The notes beneath the pieces are model-generated. The model was not told the DNA's origin, did not search any database, and saw nothing but the letters and a program-made list of their open reading frames with translations. A DNA stretch of 64,000 bases. Origin: Alkalimonas collagenimarina. Lineage in GTDB: Bacteria > Pseudomonadota > Gammaproteobacteria > Enterobacterales > Alteromonadaceae. Location of the stretch: NCBI RefSeq assembly GCF_030717845.1, contig NZ_JAUZVZ010000014.1, positions 44,176-108,175 of the forward strand, written 5' to 3'. Shown in pieces: positions 48,662-56,698 of this stretch. Position numbers and translations under genes: made by a program. The stretch's first letter is position 1; each line of letters opens with the position of its first letter.

Positions 48662-49811
48662 CGAAACGCCTTACCAGCTGAAGTGCGTTGGCTCATTGAC
48701 TGAGATCGCAGCCGAAGCATGGAATGCCTTATTCCCAGCCGATTATCCTTTTACCCAGCATGCTTTTTTACTGGCCTTAGAGCAGGGGGGCAGTATTGGT
48801 AGAAAAACGGGCTGGCTACCACAGTATCTATTGCTGTGGCGTGAGCACACCTTAATAGCAGCCATGCCTGCCTATATAAAATTGCATTCTTACGGTGAGT
48901 ACCTGTTTGATTGGTCTATTGCTGAAGCCTACCAACAGCACGGACTGGGTTACTACCCAAAGCTGGTGCTGGCGATCCCTTTTACACCAGCCGAAGGGCC
49001 GCGCATTGGTCTGCATGCCGATACCTCTGGCCAACAGGTCATGGGCTTACTGCAAGCCGGCATGCAACAGCTGGTCGAGCGTTATCAGCTTAGCAATGTG
49101 CAATGCCTGTATCCTGATCCTAAGCAGCAAAGTTGGTGGGCTGAGCAGGGCTACTTGCAGCGCTATGATGTGCAGTTTCAATGGCTCAACAACGGCTATA
49201 AGAGCTTTAGCGATTTTCTGGCAGCCTTTACCTCACGTAAGCGTAAGCAGATACGAAAAGAACGTGCCCGGGTAGCAGAGCAGGGTATCAGCATCCGCAC
49301 CCTGCAAGGGACTGAGCTGGATGACGCCTTTTGGCAGCAGTTCGTACGGTTCTATCAGCAAACCTATCTGAAGCGATCGGGCCATTTGGGGTACTTAACT
49401 GCCGATACTTTTCAGCGCTGGGGCCAGCATATGCGTGATAGCATCGTGGTATTTGCAGCCTATCATCAGCAGCAATTGATTGCTGCCTCGCTGTGTTTTC
49501 GTTCTGAGCAAACCCTGTATGGTCGTTACTGGGGCTGCGCAGCAGAGTATGACTTTTTGCACTTCGAAACCTGCTACTACGCTGGCATCGAGTATTGCAT
49601 CGCACACCAGCTTGCGAAATTCGATGCCGGCGCTCAGGGTGAGCACAAGTTACAACGCGGCTTTGAGCCGGTGCTACGCAGTGGATTCTACCGCTTTCAA
49701 GCCAGCCCGTTGTCTGCAGCGATTGAACGGTATTGTCTCGATGAACAGCAGATGCTTAAGCGCTACATGGACGATGCCAAACAGCAGTTGCCTTATCGGT
49801 TAAGTGATTAG
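48627..49811 (+). CDS. FemAB/GNAT-like protein (COG3146, PF04339 type)
   Basis: The protein of about 394 residues matches the family of predicted N-acyltransferases with a duplicated GNAT fold. Motifs are AWNALFPADYPFTQHAFLLALE, TSRKRKQIRKERARV, TYLKRSGHLGYL, and a C-terminal KFDAGAQGEHKLQRGFEP, which resembles the FemAB active region. The substrate is unknown, but family members are linked to envelope or peptidoglycan-like acyl transfer. Start choice is uncertain between 48627 and 48639; both overlap the YkgJ-like gene. A longer frame to 48534 lies wholly inside that gene and is rejected. Confidence 0.82.
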   Translation: MNVCMNAQQTANETPYQLKCVGSLTEIAAEAWNALFPADYPFTQHAFLLALEQGGSIGRKTGWLPQYLLLWREHTLIAAMPAYIKLHSYGEYLFDWSIAEAYQQHGLGYYPKLVLAIPFTPAEGPRIGLHADTSGQQVMGLLQAGMQQLVERYQLSNVQCLYPDPKQQSWWAEQGYLQRYDVQFQWLNNGYKSFSDFLAAFTSRKRKQIRKERARVAEQGISIRTLQGTELDDAFWQQFVRFYQQTYLKRSGHLGYLTADTFQRWGQHMRDSIVVFAAYHQQQLIAASLCFRSEQTLYGRYWGCAAEYDFLHFETCYYAGIEYCIAHQLAKFDAGAQGEHKLQRGFEPVLRSGFYRFQASPLSAAIERYCLDEQQMLKRYMDDAKQQLPYRLSD

Positions 49812-49847
49812 TGGAGGTCATTCTCTAGCCGCTTCAAACCTTGCTAA

Positions 49848-49879
49848 ACACAAAGTGATAGAATAGTATCACTTTGTGT
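49848..49879. promoter_or_regulatory. 13-base inverted repeat before the toxin-antitoxin pair
   Basis: ACACAAAGTGATA and TATCACTTTGTGT are perfect inverted copies with the 6-base spacer GAATAG. They end 20 bases before the antitoxin ATG. Antitoxins of this class usually bind palindromes at their own promoter, so this is a likely autoregulation site. It could also act as a terminator for the upstream gene, as a GCTTTTTT run follows. Confidence 0.6.
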
Positions 49880-49899
49880 GCTTTTTTGGAGCTGCTGTT

Positions 49900-50157
49900 A
49901 TGAAAGTTGAATTAGTGACCTCACTTAAACGTCAAGCGACTAAGATCCTGGCGGATCTACATTATACCAAAGAGCCGGTATTGATTACCGAGCATGGCAA
50001 ACCCTCTGCATACCTTATCGATGTCGACGATTACGAAGCGATGCAAAATCGCCTAACGATCCTTGAAGGGATTGCTCGTGGTGAGCGTGCCATAGCTACT
50101 GACAAGGTAGTGAGTCATAACGAAGCTAAAGACAAAATGTCAAAATGGCTGAAGTAG
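49900..50157 (+). CDS. Phd/YefM family antitoxin
   Basis: The 85-residue protein starts MKVELVTSLKRQATKILADL and contains VLITEHGKPSAYLIDVDDYEAMQ, the core Phd/YefM motif, plus an acidic, flexible C-terminal half that normally wraps the toxin. It would bind the operator palindrome and neutralise the downstream toxin. The ATG at 49900 has GGAG upstream. Its last 13 bases overlap the toxin start, as is usual in such operons. Confidence 0.9.
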   Translation: MKVELVTSLKRQATKILADLHYTKEPVLITEHGKPSAYLIDVDDYEAMQNRLTILEGIARGERAIATDKVVSHNEAKDKMSKWLK

Positions 50158-50456
50158 TATGGACTGAACCTGCTTTATCGGATCTTAACGATATCGCTGA
50201 GTACATTGCACTTGAAAATGCATTCGCTGCCAAGCAGTTGGTTCAAACGCTTTTCAGCAAAGTTGAACGTTTAGCCGATTTCCCTGATTCAGGTCGTGTG
50301 CCGCCGGAGCTTGAACACTTGAATTACCGGGAAGTTGTCGTGAAACCTAGCCGTGTTTTCTATAAGCATGATGGGGATAAAGTTTATATTCTTTATGTTA
50401 TGCGCTCTGAAAGAGATTTGCGCAGGTTTTTGCTCAGCACCCCCTCCAAAATATAA
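50145..50456 (+). CDS. RelE/ParE family toxin
   Basis: The 103-residue protein shows the RelE/ParE fold pattern: VVWTEPALSDLNDIAEYIAL, ADFPDSGRVPPELEHLNYRE (cited in part) and VFYKHDGDKVYILYVMRSERDL. ParE-type toxins act on DNA gyrase, RelE-type on ribosome-bound mRNA; the sequence here looks nearer ParE but does not decide. It is paired with the Phd/YefM antitoxin through an overlap. The presence of both genes intact suggests a working module. Confidence 0.88.
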   Translation: MAEVVWTEPALSDLNDIAEYIALENAFAAKQLVQTLFSKVERLADFPDSGRVPPELEHLNYREVVVKPSRVFYKHDGDKVYILYVMRSERDLRRFLLSTPSKI

Positions 50457-50499
50457 ACATGATGAGATTGCTCAAGCTGGCTCGAATATCGGCAACCCA

Positions 50500-51114
50500 C
50501 TAACGCCTGAAATGCAGCAAGCGGTTGTTTGCTGGCATGCTGTGATCGGCTTGTAGCTGAAAGCCAATCGCTGCCGCTAATTCCAAAATCGCTTCCTGAT
50601 CGCGGATCCCCATGCCGGGGTCGCGTTGCTGCAAACTGTGATGAAAGTGATGGTTGCTCTCGCTGGTGAACTGGCCCTGATAGTTAAATGGACCATAAAT
50701 ACATAACTCTGCTTGGCTGGCTGCCAGACTATCCAGCCGCTGAAAAAACTGCTGCACCACCTGCCACGACATAATGTGCAAGGTATTGGCCGTAAATACT
50801 CCATCTGCTGCTGGCTCTGACCAGTCGCTTTGTCGAATATCCAGTGGCAGCGCGGCAGGAAGGTTATCGGCTGCTTGGTGCTTTAAACGGCGCTGTAAAT
50901 CGGCCAGGTAGGCTGGTTGGTCGCTGCATTGCCAAACCAATTGTGGCAGTTGGCTGGCAAAGTAAACGGCATGTTGGCCAGTACCGCTACCGACTTCGAG
51001 CACGCGTTTGCAATGTGCAAAAGCAGGCTTTATCACCGATAGGATCGGCGCTTTGTTGTTTTCACAAGCTTGCGAGTAAGGCAAGTCCGCTGGAAATTGG
51101 AAACTATTGTGCAT
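50500..51114 (-). CDS. DUF938 family SAM-dependent methyltransferase
   Basis: The 204-residue protein has the SAM-binding motif RVLEVGSGTGQHAVYFAS near residue 30. It opens SFQFPADLPYSQACENNKAP, the DUF938 signature, and has YGPFNYQGQFTSESNHHFHH near 140-155 and DPGMGIRDQEAI. The substrate is unknown. The ATG at 51114 starts MHNSFQF, while an upstream in-frame start at 51153 would add a hydrophobic stretch that is not typical. It converges on the toxin gene and is followed upstream by the AlkB-type gene. Confidence 0.87.
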   Translation of the reverse strand: MHNSFQFPADLPYSQACENNKAPILSVIKPAFAHCKRVLEVGSGTGQHAVYFASQLPQLVWQCSDQPAYLADLQRRLKHQAADNLPAALPLDIRQSDWSEPAADGVFTANTLHIMSWQVVQQFFQRLDSLAASQAELCIYGPFNYQGQFTSESNHHFHHSLQQRDPGMGIRDQEAILELAAAIGFQLQADHSMPANNRLLHFRR

Positions 51115-51186
51115 CAGAAAAACCATGCCGGTTGCTACAAAGGCAACCAGCATACCTGAAAAACAGCCTGGTATTCTAATCCTAAT

Positions 51187-52374
51187 CTAAAGCTGGTCTG
51201 TTTCTGCGTACTGTTGATCCCATTGCTTTAGCTTTGGCGCCATAAAGCGAAACCAGAGCGGTGGTATCAGTGCCAGCAGCATGGAGCCAAGGTAGCCGGT
51301 GGGTAAACTTGGTGCTTCAGGGTAGGCTTTGAGTTGATAAAACGGCAGTTGCGCCCGGGCGTGATGGTGTGAGTGCCGGGTGAGGTTAAAGCTAGCCCAG
51401 CTGCTGATGCGCTTGGTGGTATTCCAACTATGGTAGGGCCGTACGGGTGTATTAGGCTGACGAACGATGCCGTAATGCTCAATGTAATTGACCACTTCAA
51501 GCGTGGTTTTGGCCAGTAAAGCACAGAGCGTAAACAGCAGCAGGCCCTGCCAATCAGCCAGCACATAGGCCAGCATACTGAGTAGCAACGACATCATTAT
51601 GCCGCGTAAAAAACGATTGTGGTGACCCACTGTTGATTGCTTAAGGCGCGTTAAACGTTGCTGCTCGATGGCCCAGGCACTTTTGTTGCCAAGCAGGGTG
51701 GATAACAGAATATGCCGGTAGACACTTCGTCCTCGTGGCGCAGTGGCGGGGTCGCGCTTGGTACCTACATAGCGATGGTGCCCATACACATGCTCAATGG
51801 CAAAAGAGCTATCCCAGCTAAATGCTAACAACCAGCGGCCAACCAGCATCGCCATCCGATCTGAGGTACGGTGCGTGAGTTCGTGTGCAGGCACAGTACC
51901 GACCATGGCAATCAGCAAGCCAGCACCCAAGCCAACCGGTACAAAGTGCCACCATTGATTGGCATTTCGAGCAGACAAGGCATCAAAGCCAGTCCACTGC
52001 TGTATCCATTGGCCATAGCCAAACAGATCCGTGCTGGCTACACTCCAGAGTAATGCAGCAAAAATAAGCAAGATAAATAGCAATGAGCTGTACAGCAGTA
52101 GGTTGAGCAGCCAAGGTTGTTGATACTCGGGCTCACTGTGATCATCACCAGCCAGCAGATCGCCAAATACCACCACCGTTACCACAGACACCAGCCCAAG
52201 CGACATCCAATAAGTACCCAGCGTGATACCGATCAAGAAGGGCAGGGTCAGGACATGAAACAAACTGAATTTGGCATAGTGAAACATCAGGTCAATCCAC
52301 GGATTATGAGTTAGGTTAAGCCTAAGGCGAGAATGATGAAAGCGATATGGCATTAGCAGACAGCTTCTGGTCAT
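51187..52374 (-). CDS. AlkB-type membrane di-iron alkane monooxygenase
   Basis: The 395-residue protein has about six membrane segments and the full histidine set: HELTHR (164-169), EHVYGHHRYVG (194-204), NYIEHYG (296-302) and RHSHHHAR (333-340). These match the membrane fatty-acid-desaturase/AlkB superfamily and are closest to alkane 1-monooxygenases by the NYIEHYGI motif. The enzyme would hydroxylate medium-chain alkanes or related lipids with a rubredoxin partner, which is not encoded nearby. The start is uncertain between 52374 and 52353. It is divergent from an AraC regulator with a very short gap. Confidence 0.85.
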   Translation of the reverse strand: MTRSCLLMPYRFHHSRLRLNLTHNPWIDLMFHYAKFSLFHVLTLPFLIGITLGTYWMSLGLVSVVTVVVFGDLLAGDDHSEPEYQQPWLLNLLLYSSLLFILLIFAALLWSVASTDLFGYGQWIQQWTGFDALSARNANQWWHFVPVGLGAGLLIAMVGTVPAHELTHRTSDRMAMLVGRWLLAFSWDSSFAIEHVYGHHRYVGTKRDPATAPRGRSVYRHILLSTLLGNKSAWAIEQQRLTRLKQSTVGHHNRFLRGIMMSLLLSMLAYVLADWQGLLLFTLCALLAKTTLEVVNYIEHYGIVRQPNTPVRPYHSWNTTKRISSWASFNLTRHSHHHARAQLPFYQLKAYPEAPSLPTGYLGSMLLALIPPLWFRFMAPKLKQWDQQYAETDQL

Positions 52375-52450
52375 TTTAGGCCAGATAGTTAGTTTCCCCC
52401 GGCTAATGCGTTACACTCAGAAGATAGGGGTGATGAAGGCAAAGGATACG

Positions 52451-53491
52451 ATGACCAAACGAAGCGTCACGAATGAAGTGTATTTGCCGCGACATTACCT
52501 GCGAAACCTACTCGACCTGGTGAAAAGCCGTGGCGGCAACCCCAGCGCTATACTGGCTGCTGCAGGCTTATCTATACAGGATACCGGGCAATTGAATGCA
52601 TCGCTCAGTTGGCCACAATTTCAAGCCATTATTCGTAGCAGTTGTGCAGAAACTCAAGAGCCTGCTTTGGGTTTGTATCTGGGCAGCCAGCTTACTATCA
52701 CCACACATGGCCTGTTGGGGTTGGCCACCATGAGCAGTCGCAACCTGCAGGAAGGGATTGAACTGCTTTGCAAGTTTACATCGACCCGAAGTCCCTTGCT
52801 GCGTGTCAGTATGCAGCGGCATCAGCGCAGTGTGTATCTGGTGCTCACCGAGTTGCACCCATTGGCGGATATCCGTCTTTTTGTTGTTGAAACTTTTACC
52901 GTGGCCTTGCATGCCATGCTGGAGTTTGTGTCCGGTCATCAGTACCGGATACAGCAAGTCGAATTGGCCTTTCAACAGCCGCAGCACAGTGAGCTTTATC
53001 AGGCTTTCTTCCCTTGCAAGGTAGGCTTTGAGAAAGCTGAACATAAGTTGATTTTTTCGGTTGATGATTTAGCGCTGGCATCGCCATGGGCCGATCAGCA
53101 GGTCAAAGCACAATTGACTGCCCAGTGTGAGCAAGAGCTGCAGCATTGGCAGCAGCAACAAAGCATGGCTGGTTTAATTCGCCTGATGCTAGGCCGAACC
53201 AAGGGCCGTATCCCTGGTATTGAACAGGTCGCGGCGGAGTTTGCCGTCTCCAGTCGCACGCTGCGACGACGTCTGGCTGAAGAGGACACCAGTTATCAAT
53301 GTCTGGTAGATGATTGGCGTCAGCAGATGGCGTCACAGTATTTGCTCACTACGGCATTACCAGTACAACAAATTGGTTATTTGCTCGGCTATGCGGATGC
53401 GGCGAACTTTGGGCGTGCGTTTCGCCGCCAACAAGGGATAGCCCCACAGCAATTTCGCGAACAGCAAACCAGACAAATTATGAGCAAGTGA
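52451..53491 (+). CDS. AraC family transcriptional regulator (arabinose-binding-type N-domain)
   Basis: The 346-residue protein has an N-terminal sensor domain of the Arabinose_bd type (YLPRHYLRNLLDLVKSRGG to VGFEKAEHKLIF). The C-terminal AraC DNA-binding domain has IEQVAAEFAVSSRTLRRRLAEEDTSYQ near residue 260-285 and IGYLLGYADAANFGRAFRRQQG near 305-325. Such regulators often control fatty acid, alkane or hydrocarbon genes. It is divergent from the AlkB-type gene, a classic regulator-target layout. The start at 52451 has AGGA upstream; ATG 52433 and 52406 are alternatives. Confidence 0.88.
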   Translation: MTKRSVTNEVYLPRHYLRNLLDLVKSRGGNPSAILAAAGLSIQDTGQLNASLSWPQFQAIIRSSCAETQEPALGLYLGSQLTITTHGLLGLATMSSRNLQEGIELLCKFTSTRSPLLRVSMQRHQRSVYLVLTELHPLADIRLFVVETFTVALHAMLEFVSGHQYRIQQVELAFQQPQHSELYQAFFPCKVGFEKAEHKLIFSVDDLALASPWADQQVKAQLTAQCEQELQHWQQQQSMAGLIRLMLGRTKGRIPGIEQVAAEFAVSSRTLRRRLAEEDTSYQCLVDDWRQQMASQYLLTTALPVQQIGYLLGYADAANFGRAFRRQQGIAPQQFREQQTRQIMSK

Positions 53492-53563
53492 TCGAAGTGG
53501 GCGGTAGAGCGTAACTACTCGTAACATCTTTTTACGTTATGAATTGAAAGGATTTGCTAACCT

Positions 53564-54070
53564 ATGGCGACAAGCATGGTTCGTTATTCGTGGTGGCAAC
53601 AGGGAAGCGCTTTATTGCTGTTGTTGCTCATCACTTATTTGGCTGCGGCCATTGGTAGTATTGGCTCTTTGAATGCCCCACAGTTTTATCGTGAGCTGCA
53701 GTTGCCTGAATGGGCTCCTCCTGGTTGGCTATTCGGTCCGGTTTGGAGCCTGCTTTATACCTTGATGGCTGTTGCGGCCTGGTTGGTATGGCGCAGTGGC
53801 GCTTTTAGCCAAACGGCCAGAGCATTGCAGCTGTATGGTATGCATTTGGTTGTTAACGCGCTCTGGAGCTGGTTGTTCTTTGCCTGGTATCAGGGTGCTG
53901 GTGCTCTGGTTAATATTGTGTTGTTGTGGCTGTTGATCCTTATGACCATACGGTTGTTTTGGTCGCACAGCCGATTAGCAGCAGTGCTGTTATTGCCTTA
54001 CCTGTTATGGGTTAGTTTTGCCACTGTGCTGAACTGGAGCATTTGGCAATTAAACCCTGCTTTATTGTAA
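53564..54070 (+). CDS. tspO: TspO/MBR family protein
   Basis: The 168-residue protein has five membrane segments and many tryptophans. The signature ALLLLLLITYLAAAIGS near the start is followed by WAPPGWLFGPVWSLLYTLMA and ALWSWLFFAWYQGAGAL. TspO proteins bind porphyrins and lipids and are linked to redox and stress signalling. It lies 72 bases after the AraC gene. A gene neighbour that makes or uses tetrapyrroles is not visible. Confidence 0.93.
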   Translation: MATSMVRYSWWQQGSALLLLLLITYLAAAIGSIGSLNAPQFYRELQLPEWAPPGWLFGPVWSLLYTLMAVAAWLVWRSGAFSQTARALQLYGMHLVVNALWSWLFFAWYQGAGALVNIVLLWLLILMTIRLFWSHSRLAAVLLLPYLLWVSFATVLNWSIWQLNPALL

Positions 54071-54097
54071 TCAAACCATTTTAATCAAGGCTTCGCT

Positions 54098-54871
54098 ATG
54101 ACTTCTCGATATCTACCATGGTCTCTAAGTGCCATGGTCATCACGCTCAGCAGTTTTACGGTGCATGCTGATGCAACAAACCAGCAAGTTCGCACAGAGC
54201 CTCGCGGCTTTATCTATGGGGTTGGTGTGGGCTTGAATCAGGAGCTGTACCAAGATTATCGCCGTCGTGTGGTGCCTATCCCTATTGTTGGTTATCGCGG
54301 TGAGCGGTTGTCGGTGTATGGCCCCTTTGTGAGTTTCGATGTCATAAAAGATGAGCATATGACGGTATCACTGCGATTAGCACCGCGCTTTGCCGGTGTC
54401 GATGAATCCGACAGCCCGGTTTTTGCTGGCATGGAAAAGCGTAAAACATCGATGGATGTTGGAGCTGGCATTCAATTGAATAACCAAAACTGGCGTTATG
54501 AAGTAGCTATACTTGCTGATGCATTAAATAACTCCAATGGCTATGAAATTAGCTCATCCGTCGGTTACTTTTATCAGACGGGCCCATTTTTTATCGAGCC
54601 GAAGCTCAGCCTGTATCACTCGGATAGCAAGTTAGTCGATTACTACTATGGTGTTCGCCCAGACGAAGCTACTGCACAGCGGCCTGCTTATCGGGCAGGT
54701 AGTGTGATCAATTACGGGGCAGGCGTATCCTTCGCTACCCCTATCTTTGCCGGTGGTATGACGCGTTTAGGGTTAGAGCACCGCTGGTACGGTGATAGCA
54801 TTGCAGACAGTCCTCTTACCGACAGACGCCGGGGCTTTCAGATGTTTTTCTCTTACAGTCGGTTTTTTTGA
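54098..54871 (+). CDS. MipA/OmpV family outer-membrane protein
   Basis: The 257-residue protein has a signal peptide (AMVITLSSFTVHADA, cleavage near residue 25) and a beta-barrel with repeated amphipathic strands. It has GFIYGVGVGLNQELYQDY, PIPIVGYRGERLSVYGPF, YFYQTGPFFIEPKLSLY and a C-terminal aromatic end, FSYSRFF, typical of outer-membrane barrels. MipA is a scaffold for peptidoglycan enzymes; OmpV-like members are porin-like. The role here is not known. It follows tspO by 27 bases. Confidence 0.88.
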   Translation: MTSRYLPWSLSAMVITLSSFTVHADATNQQVRTEPRGFIYGVGVGLNQELYQDYRRRVVPIPIVGYRGERLSVYGPFVSFDVIKDEHMTVSLRLAPRFAGVDESDSPVFAGMEKRKTSMDVGAGIQLNNQNWRYEVAILADALNNSNGYEISSSVGYFYQTGPFFIEPKLSLYHSDSKLVDYYYGVRPDEATAQRPAYRAGSVINYGAGVSFATPIFAGGMTRLGLEHRWYGDSIADSPLTDRRRGFQMFFSYSRFF

Positions 54872-54872
54872 T

Positions 54873-55002
54873 AAAAAAAGCGCCGGCAAGCGGCGCTAAA
54901 ATGTCAGCAGACAAGGTTGGTGTCTGATCGTTCGAAAGAACGCTTGGATCATAGCGCCTTGGTGATAACACAGCCTTGATCCATCGCAAGTTATTTTTCA
55001 GC
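54873..55002 (-). ncRNA. Candidate small RNA, minus strand, four stem-loops
   Basis: The minus strand has CTGACA (55032-55037), a 17-base spacer and TTTTAT (55009-55014) as a promoter-like pair. Transcription would then start near 55002. The RNA could fold into a stem 54945-54951/54977-54983, a small hairpin 54929-54942 (CGTTC-TTTC-GAACG), a 6-base-pair hairpin 54908-54926 and an intrinsic terminator 54879-54897 followed by seven U. No family is recognised. It sits between mipA and the peptidase gene, both on the opposite strand, and no minus-strand gene would otherwise use the terminator. Confidence 0.5.
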
Positions 55003-55095
55003 ACGCGTATAAAATATCAAACGCATTCATTTGTCAGTGCGCGCTAAATCGGTTACAAATGGGGGATTCATAACAACAACAGGGTACACCTACTT

Positions 55096-56103
55096 ATGCG
55101 ACTTTCATTGATTGCAGCCAGTCTGGCTGTAGGACTTTCTTCAACAGCTTGGGCTGACAGCCCTATTGGTTTAGTGATCCATGGCGGTGCTGGCACCATC
55201 GACCGGGCGAGTATGACGGCTGAACAAGAGCAAGCCTACCATGCGGTGTTGCGTGATGCGGTAGAGCAGGGCTATGAAGTGCTCGCCAACGGCGGTACCA
55301 GTGTTGAAGCCACACTGAAAGCTGTCACCATCATGGAAGACTCACCACTATTTAATGCCGGTAAAGGTGCTGTGTACACCTGGGATGAGCACCATGAACT
55401 GGATGCATCCATTATGGAGGGCGCCAATTTGAATGCAGGTGCAGTGGCGGGGGTAACTAACGTCAAGAATCCTATTTTGCTGGCTGAAAAAATTATGACC
55501 GAATCGGTACATGTGATGCTGGCGGGCGCGGGAGCCGAGCAGTTTGCCAAAGAACAGCAACTGGAGCTGGTCGATAACAGCTACTTTAATACCGAGTTTC
55601 GTTACGAAGCGCTACAACGCATGAAAGCCGCTGAACAAGCCTTGCCCCATCAGGCCCATGTACGGGATCCCAATTGGAATATGGGCACTGTTGGTGCGGT
55701 GGCCATCGATAAAGCAGGCAATCTGGCGGCAGCAACCTCGACCGGTGGGATGACGGGCAAACGCTATGGCCGGGTTGGGGATGTACCGGTGATTGGGGCC
55801 GGTAACTATGCCGATAACAGCAGCTGTGCGGTATCCGGCACCGGCCATGGCGAGTACTTTATTCGCTTTAATGTGGCGTCCGATATTTGTGCCCGGGTCA
55901 AGTACCAAGGGATCTCTGCTGTTGAAGCGGCTGAGCAGGTGGTGCATGGCCAGATGCATGCGGCCGGTGGCACCGGCGGCGTGATAGTAGTCGATGCCAA
56001 AGGTGAATTGAGCTGGACCTTTAATACCCAAGGTATGTATCGCGCTATGCGCAGTAACACTCAAGATACCGTCACTGCTATTTTTGCCGACAGTGAAGAA
56101 TAA
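55096..56103 (+). CDS. iaaA: Periplasmic isoaspartyl peptidase/L-asparaginase
   Basis: The 335-residue precursor is of the plant-type asparaginase (Ntn hydrolase) family that cuts isoaspartyl dipeptides and asparagine. A signal peptide (LIAASLAVGLSSTAWA) points to the periplasm, unlike cytoplasmic E. coli IaaA. It has VIHGGAGTID, LFNAGKGAVYTWDEHHELDA, the autocleavage site NMGTVGAVAIDKAGN with nucleophile Thr near residue 198, and ATSTGGMTGK, then SGTGHGEYFIRFN. The precursor should split into alpha and beta chains before that Thr. It stands alone. Confidence 0.93.
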   Translation: MRLSLIAASLAVGLSSTAWADSPIGLVIHGGAGTIDRASMTAEQEQAYHAVLRDAVEQGYEVLANGGTSVEATLKAVTIMEDSPLFNAGKGAVYTWDEHHELDASIMEGANLNAGAVAGVTNVKNPILLAEKIMTESVHVMLAGAGAEQFAKEQQLELVDNSYFNTEFRYEALQRMKAAEQALPHQAHVRDPNWNMGTVGAVAIDKAGNLAAATSTGGMTGKRYGRVGDVPVIGAGNYADNSSCAVSGTGHGEYFIRFNVASDICARVKYQGISAVEAAEQVVHGQMHAAGGTGGVIVVDAKGELSWTFNTQGMYRAMRSNTQDTVTAIFADSEE

Positions 56104-56112
56104 TCTGCGGGT

Positions 56113-56159
56113 TTTCAGCGCGATAGGCTCGTATGAGTTGTAAAAATATCGCGCTGAAA
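56113..56159. terminator. 13-base inverted repeat after the peptidase gene
   Basis: TTTCAGCGCGATA and TATCGCGCTGAAA are perfect inverted copies around a 21-base loop, starting 10 bases after the stop. The shape could end transcription or bind a regulator. No T-run follows, so a terminator role is only likely. Confidence 0.45.
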
Positions 56160-56221
56160 TAGCAGCAAATGACTCAGAATGAGCTAGGCTTAAGGTGAGT
56201 GTTGTAGTCATTGGGGGAATT

Positions 56222-56641
56222 ATGGATTTATTAAAAATTGGCGATTACATGAACACCCATCCAGTCACGTTTCAAGCTGAGATGACGGTAGAGTTGGCAG
56301 CGGATCGCCTGACCATCAGTAATCAAACCGGTGGGCCTGTCGTCGATACGCGCAATAAAGTGATTGGCTTTGTCTCGGAGCAAGATTGCTTGGCGTTAAT
56401 GCTCAAGTCGGCTTATCACGACCAGCAAGTGGCGCATGTCAGTGATATTATGCAAACGGAGGTGCTGACGGTAAAAGCATATGACAGTATTATAGATCTT
56501 GCCCAGACCATGTTAAAAACCAAACCAAAACTATATCCGGTGGTCGATGACGATGGCCATCTGCTTGGCATTATTACCCGAACTCATGTGCTGGCGGCGA
56601 TTGATAAAGAAATGAATTCGCATTATCGCAAAGTGGTGTAA
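56222..56641 (+). CDS. Tandem CBS domain protein
   Basis: The 139-residue protein is made of two CBS motifs. The first has MNTHPVTFQAEMTVELAADRL and GGPVVDTRNKVIGFVSEQDC, and the second DIMQTEVLTVKAYDSIIDLA and LYPVVDDDGHLLGIITRTHV. Paired CBS domains usually bind adenine nucleotides and sense energy state. No enzyme domain is attached. The ATG at 56222 has GGGGGAA upstream; a longer frame is open but lacks support. A terminator ends the gene. Confidence 0.9.
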   Translation: MDLLKIGDYMNTHPVTFQAEMTVELAADRLTISNQTGGPVVDTRNKVIGFVSEQDCLALMLKSAYHDQQVAHVSDIMQTEVLTVKAYDSIIDLAQTMLKTKPKLYPVVDDDGHLLGIITRTHVLAAIDKEMNSHYRKVV

Positions 56642-56667
56642 TCTTTTGACTGAACTTGCTAGCATAG

Positions 56668-56698
56668 CGCCCTCATTCTGTTGAGGGCGTTTTCTTTT
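56668..56698 (+). terminator. Intrinsic terminator of the CBS gene, touching the hrpA start
   Basis: CGCCCTCA and TGAGGGCG form an 8-base-pair stem with the loop TTCTGT, followed by TTTTCTTTT. The T-rich tail runs into the proposed TTG start of hrpA at 56697. Confidence 0.82.
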
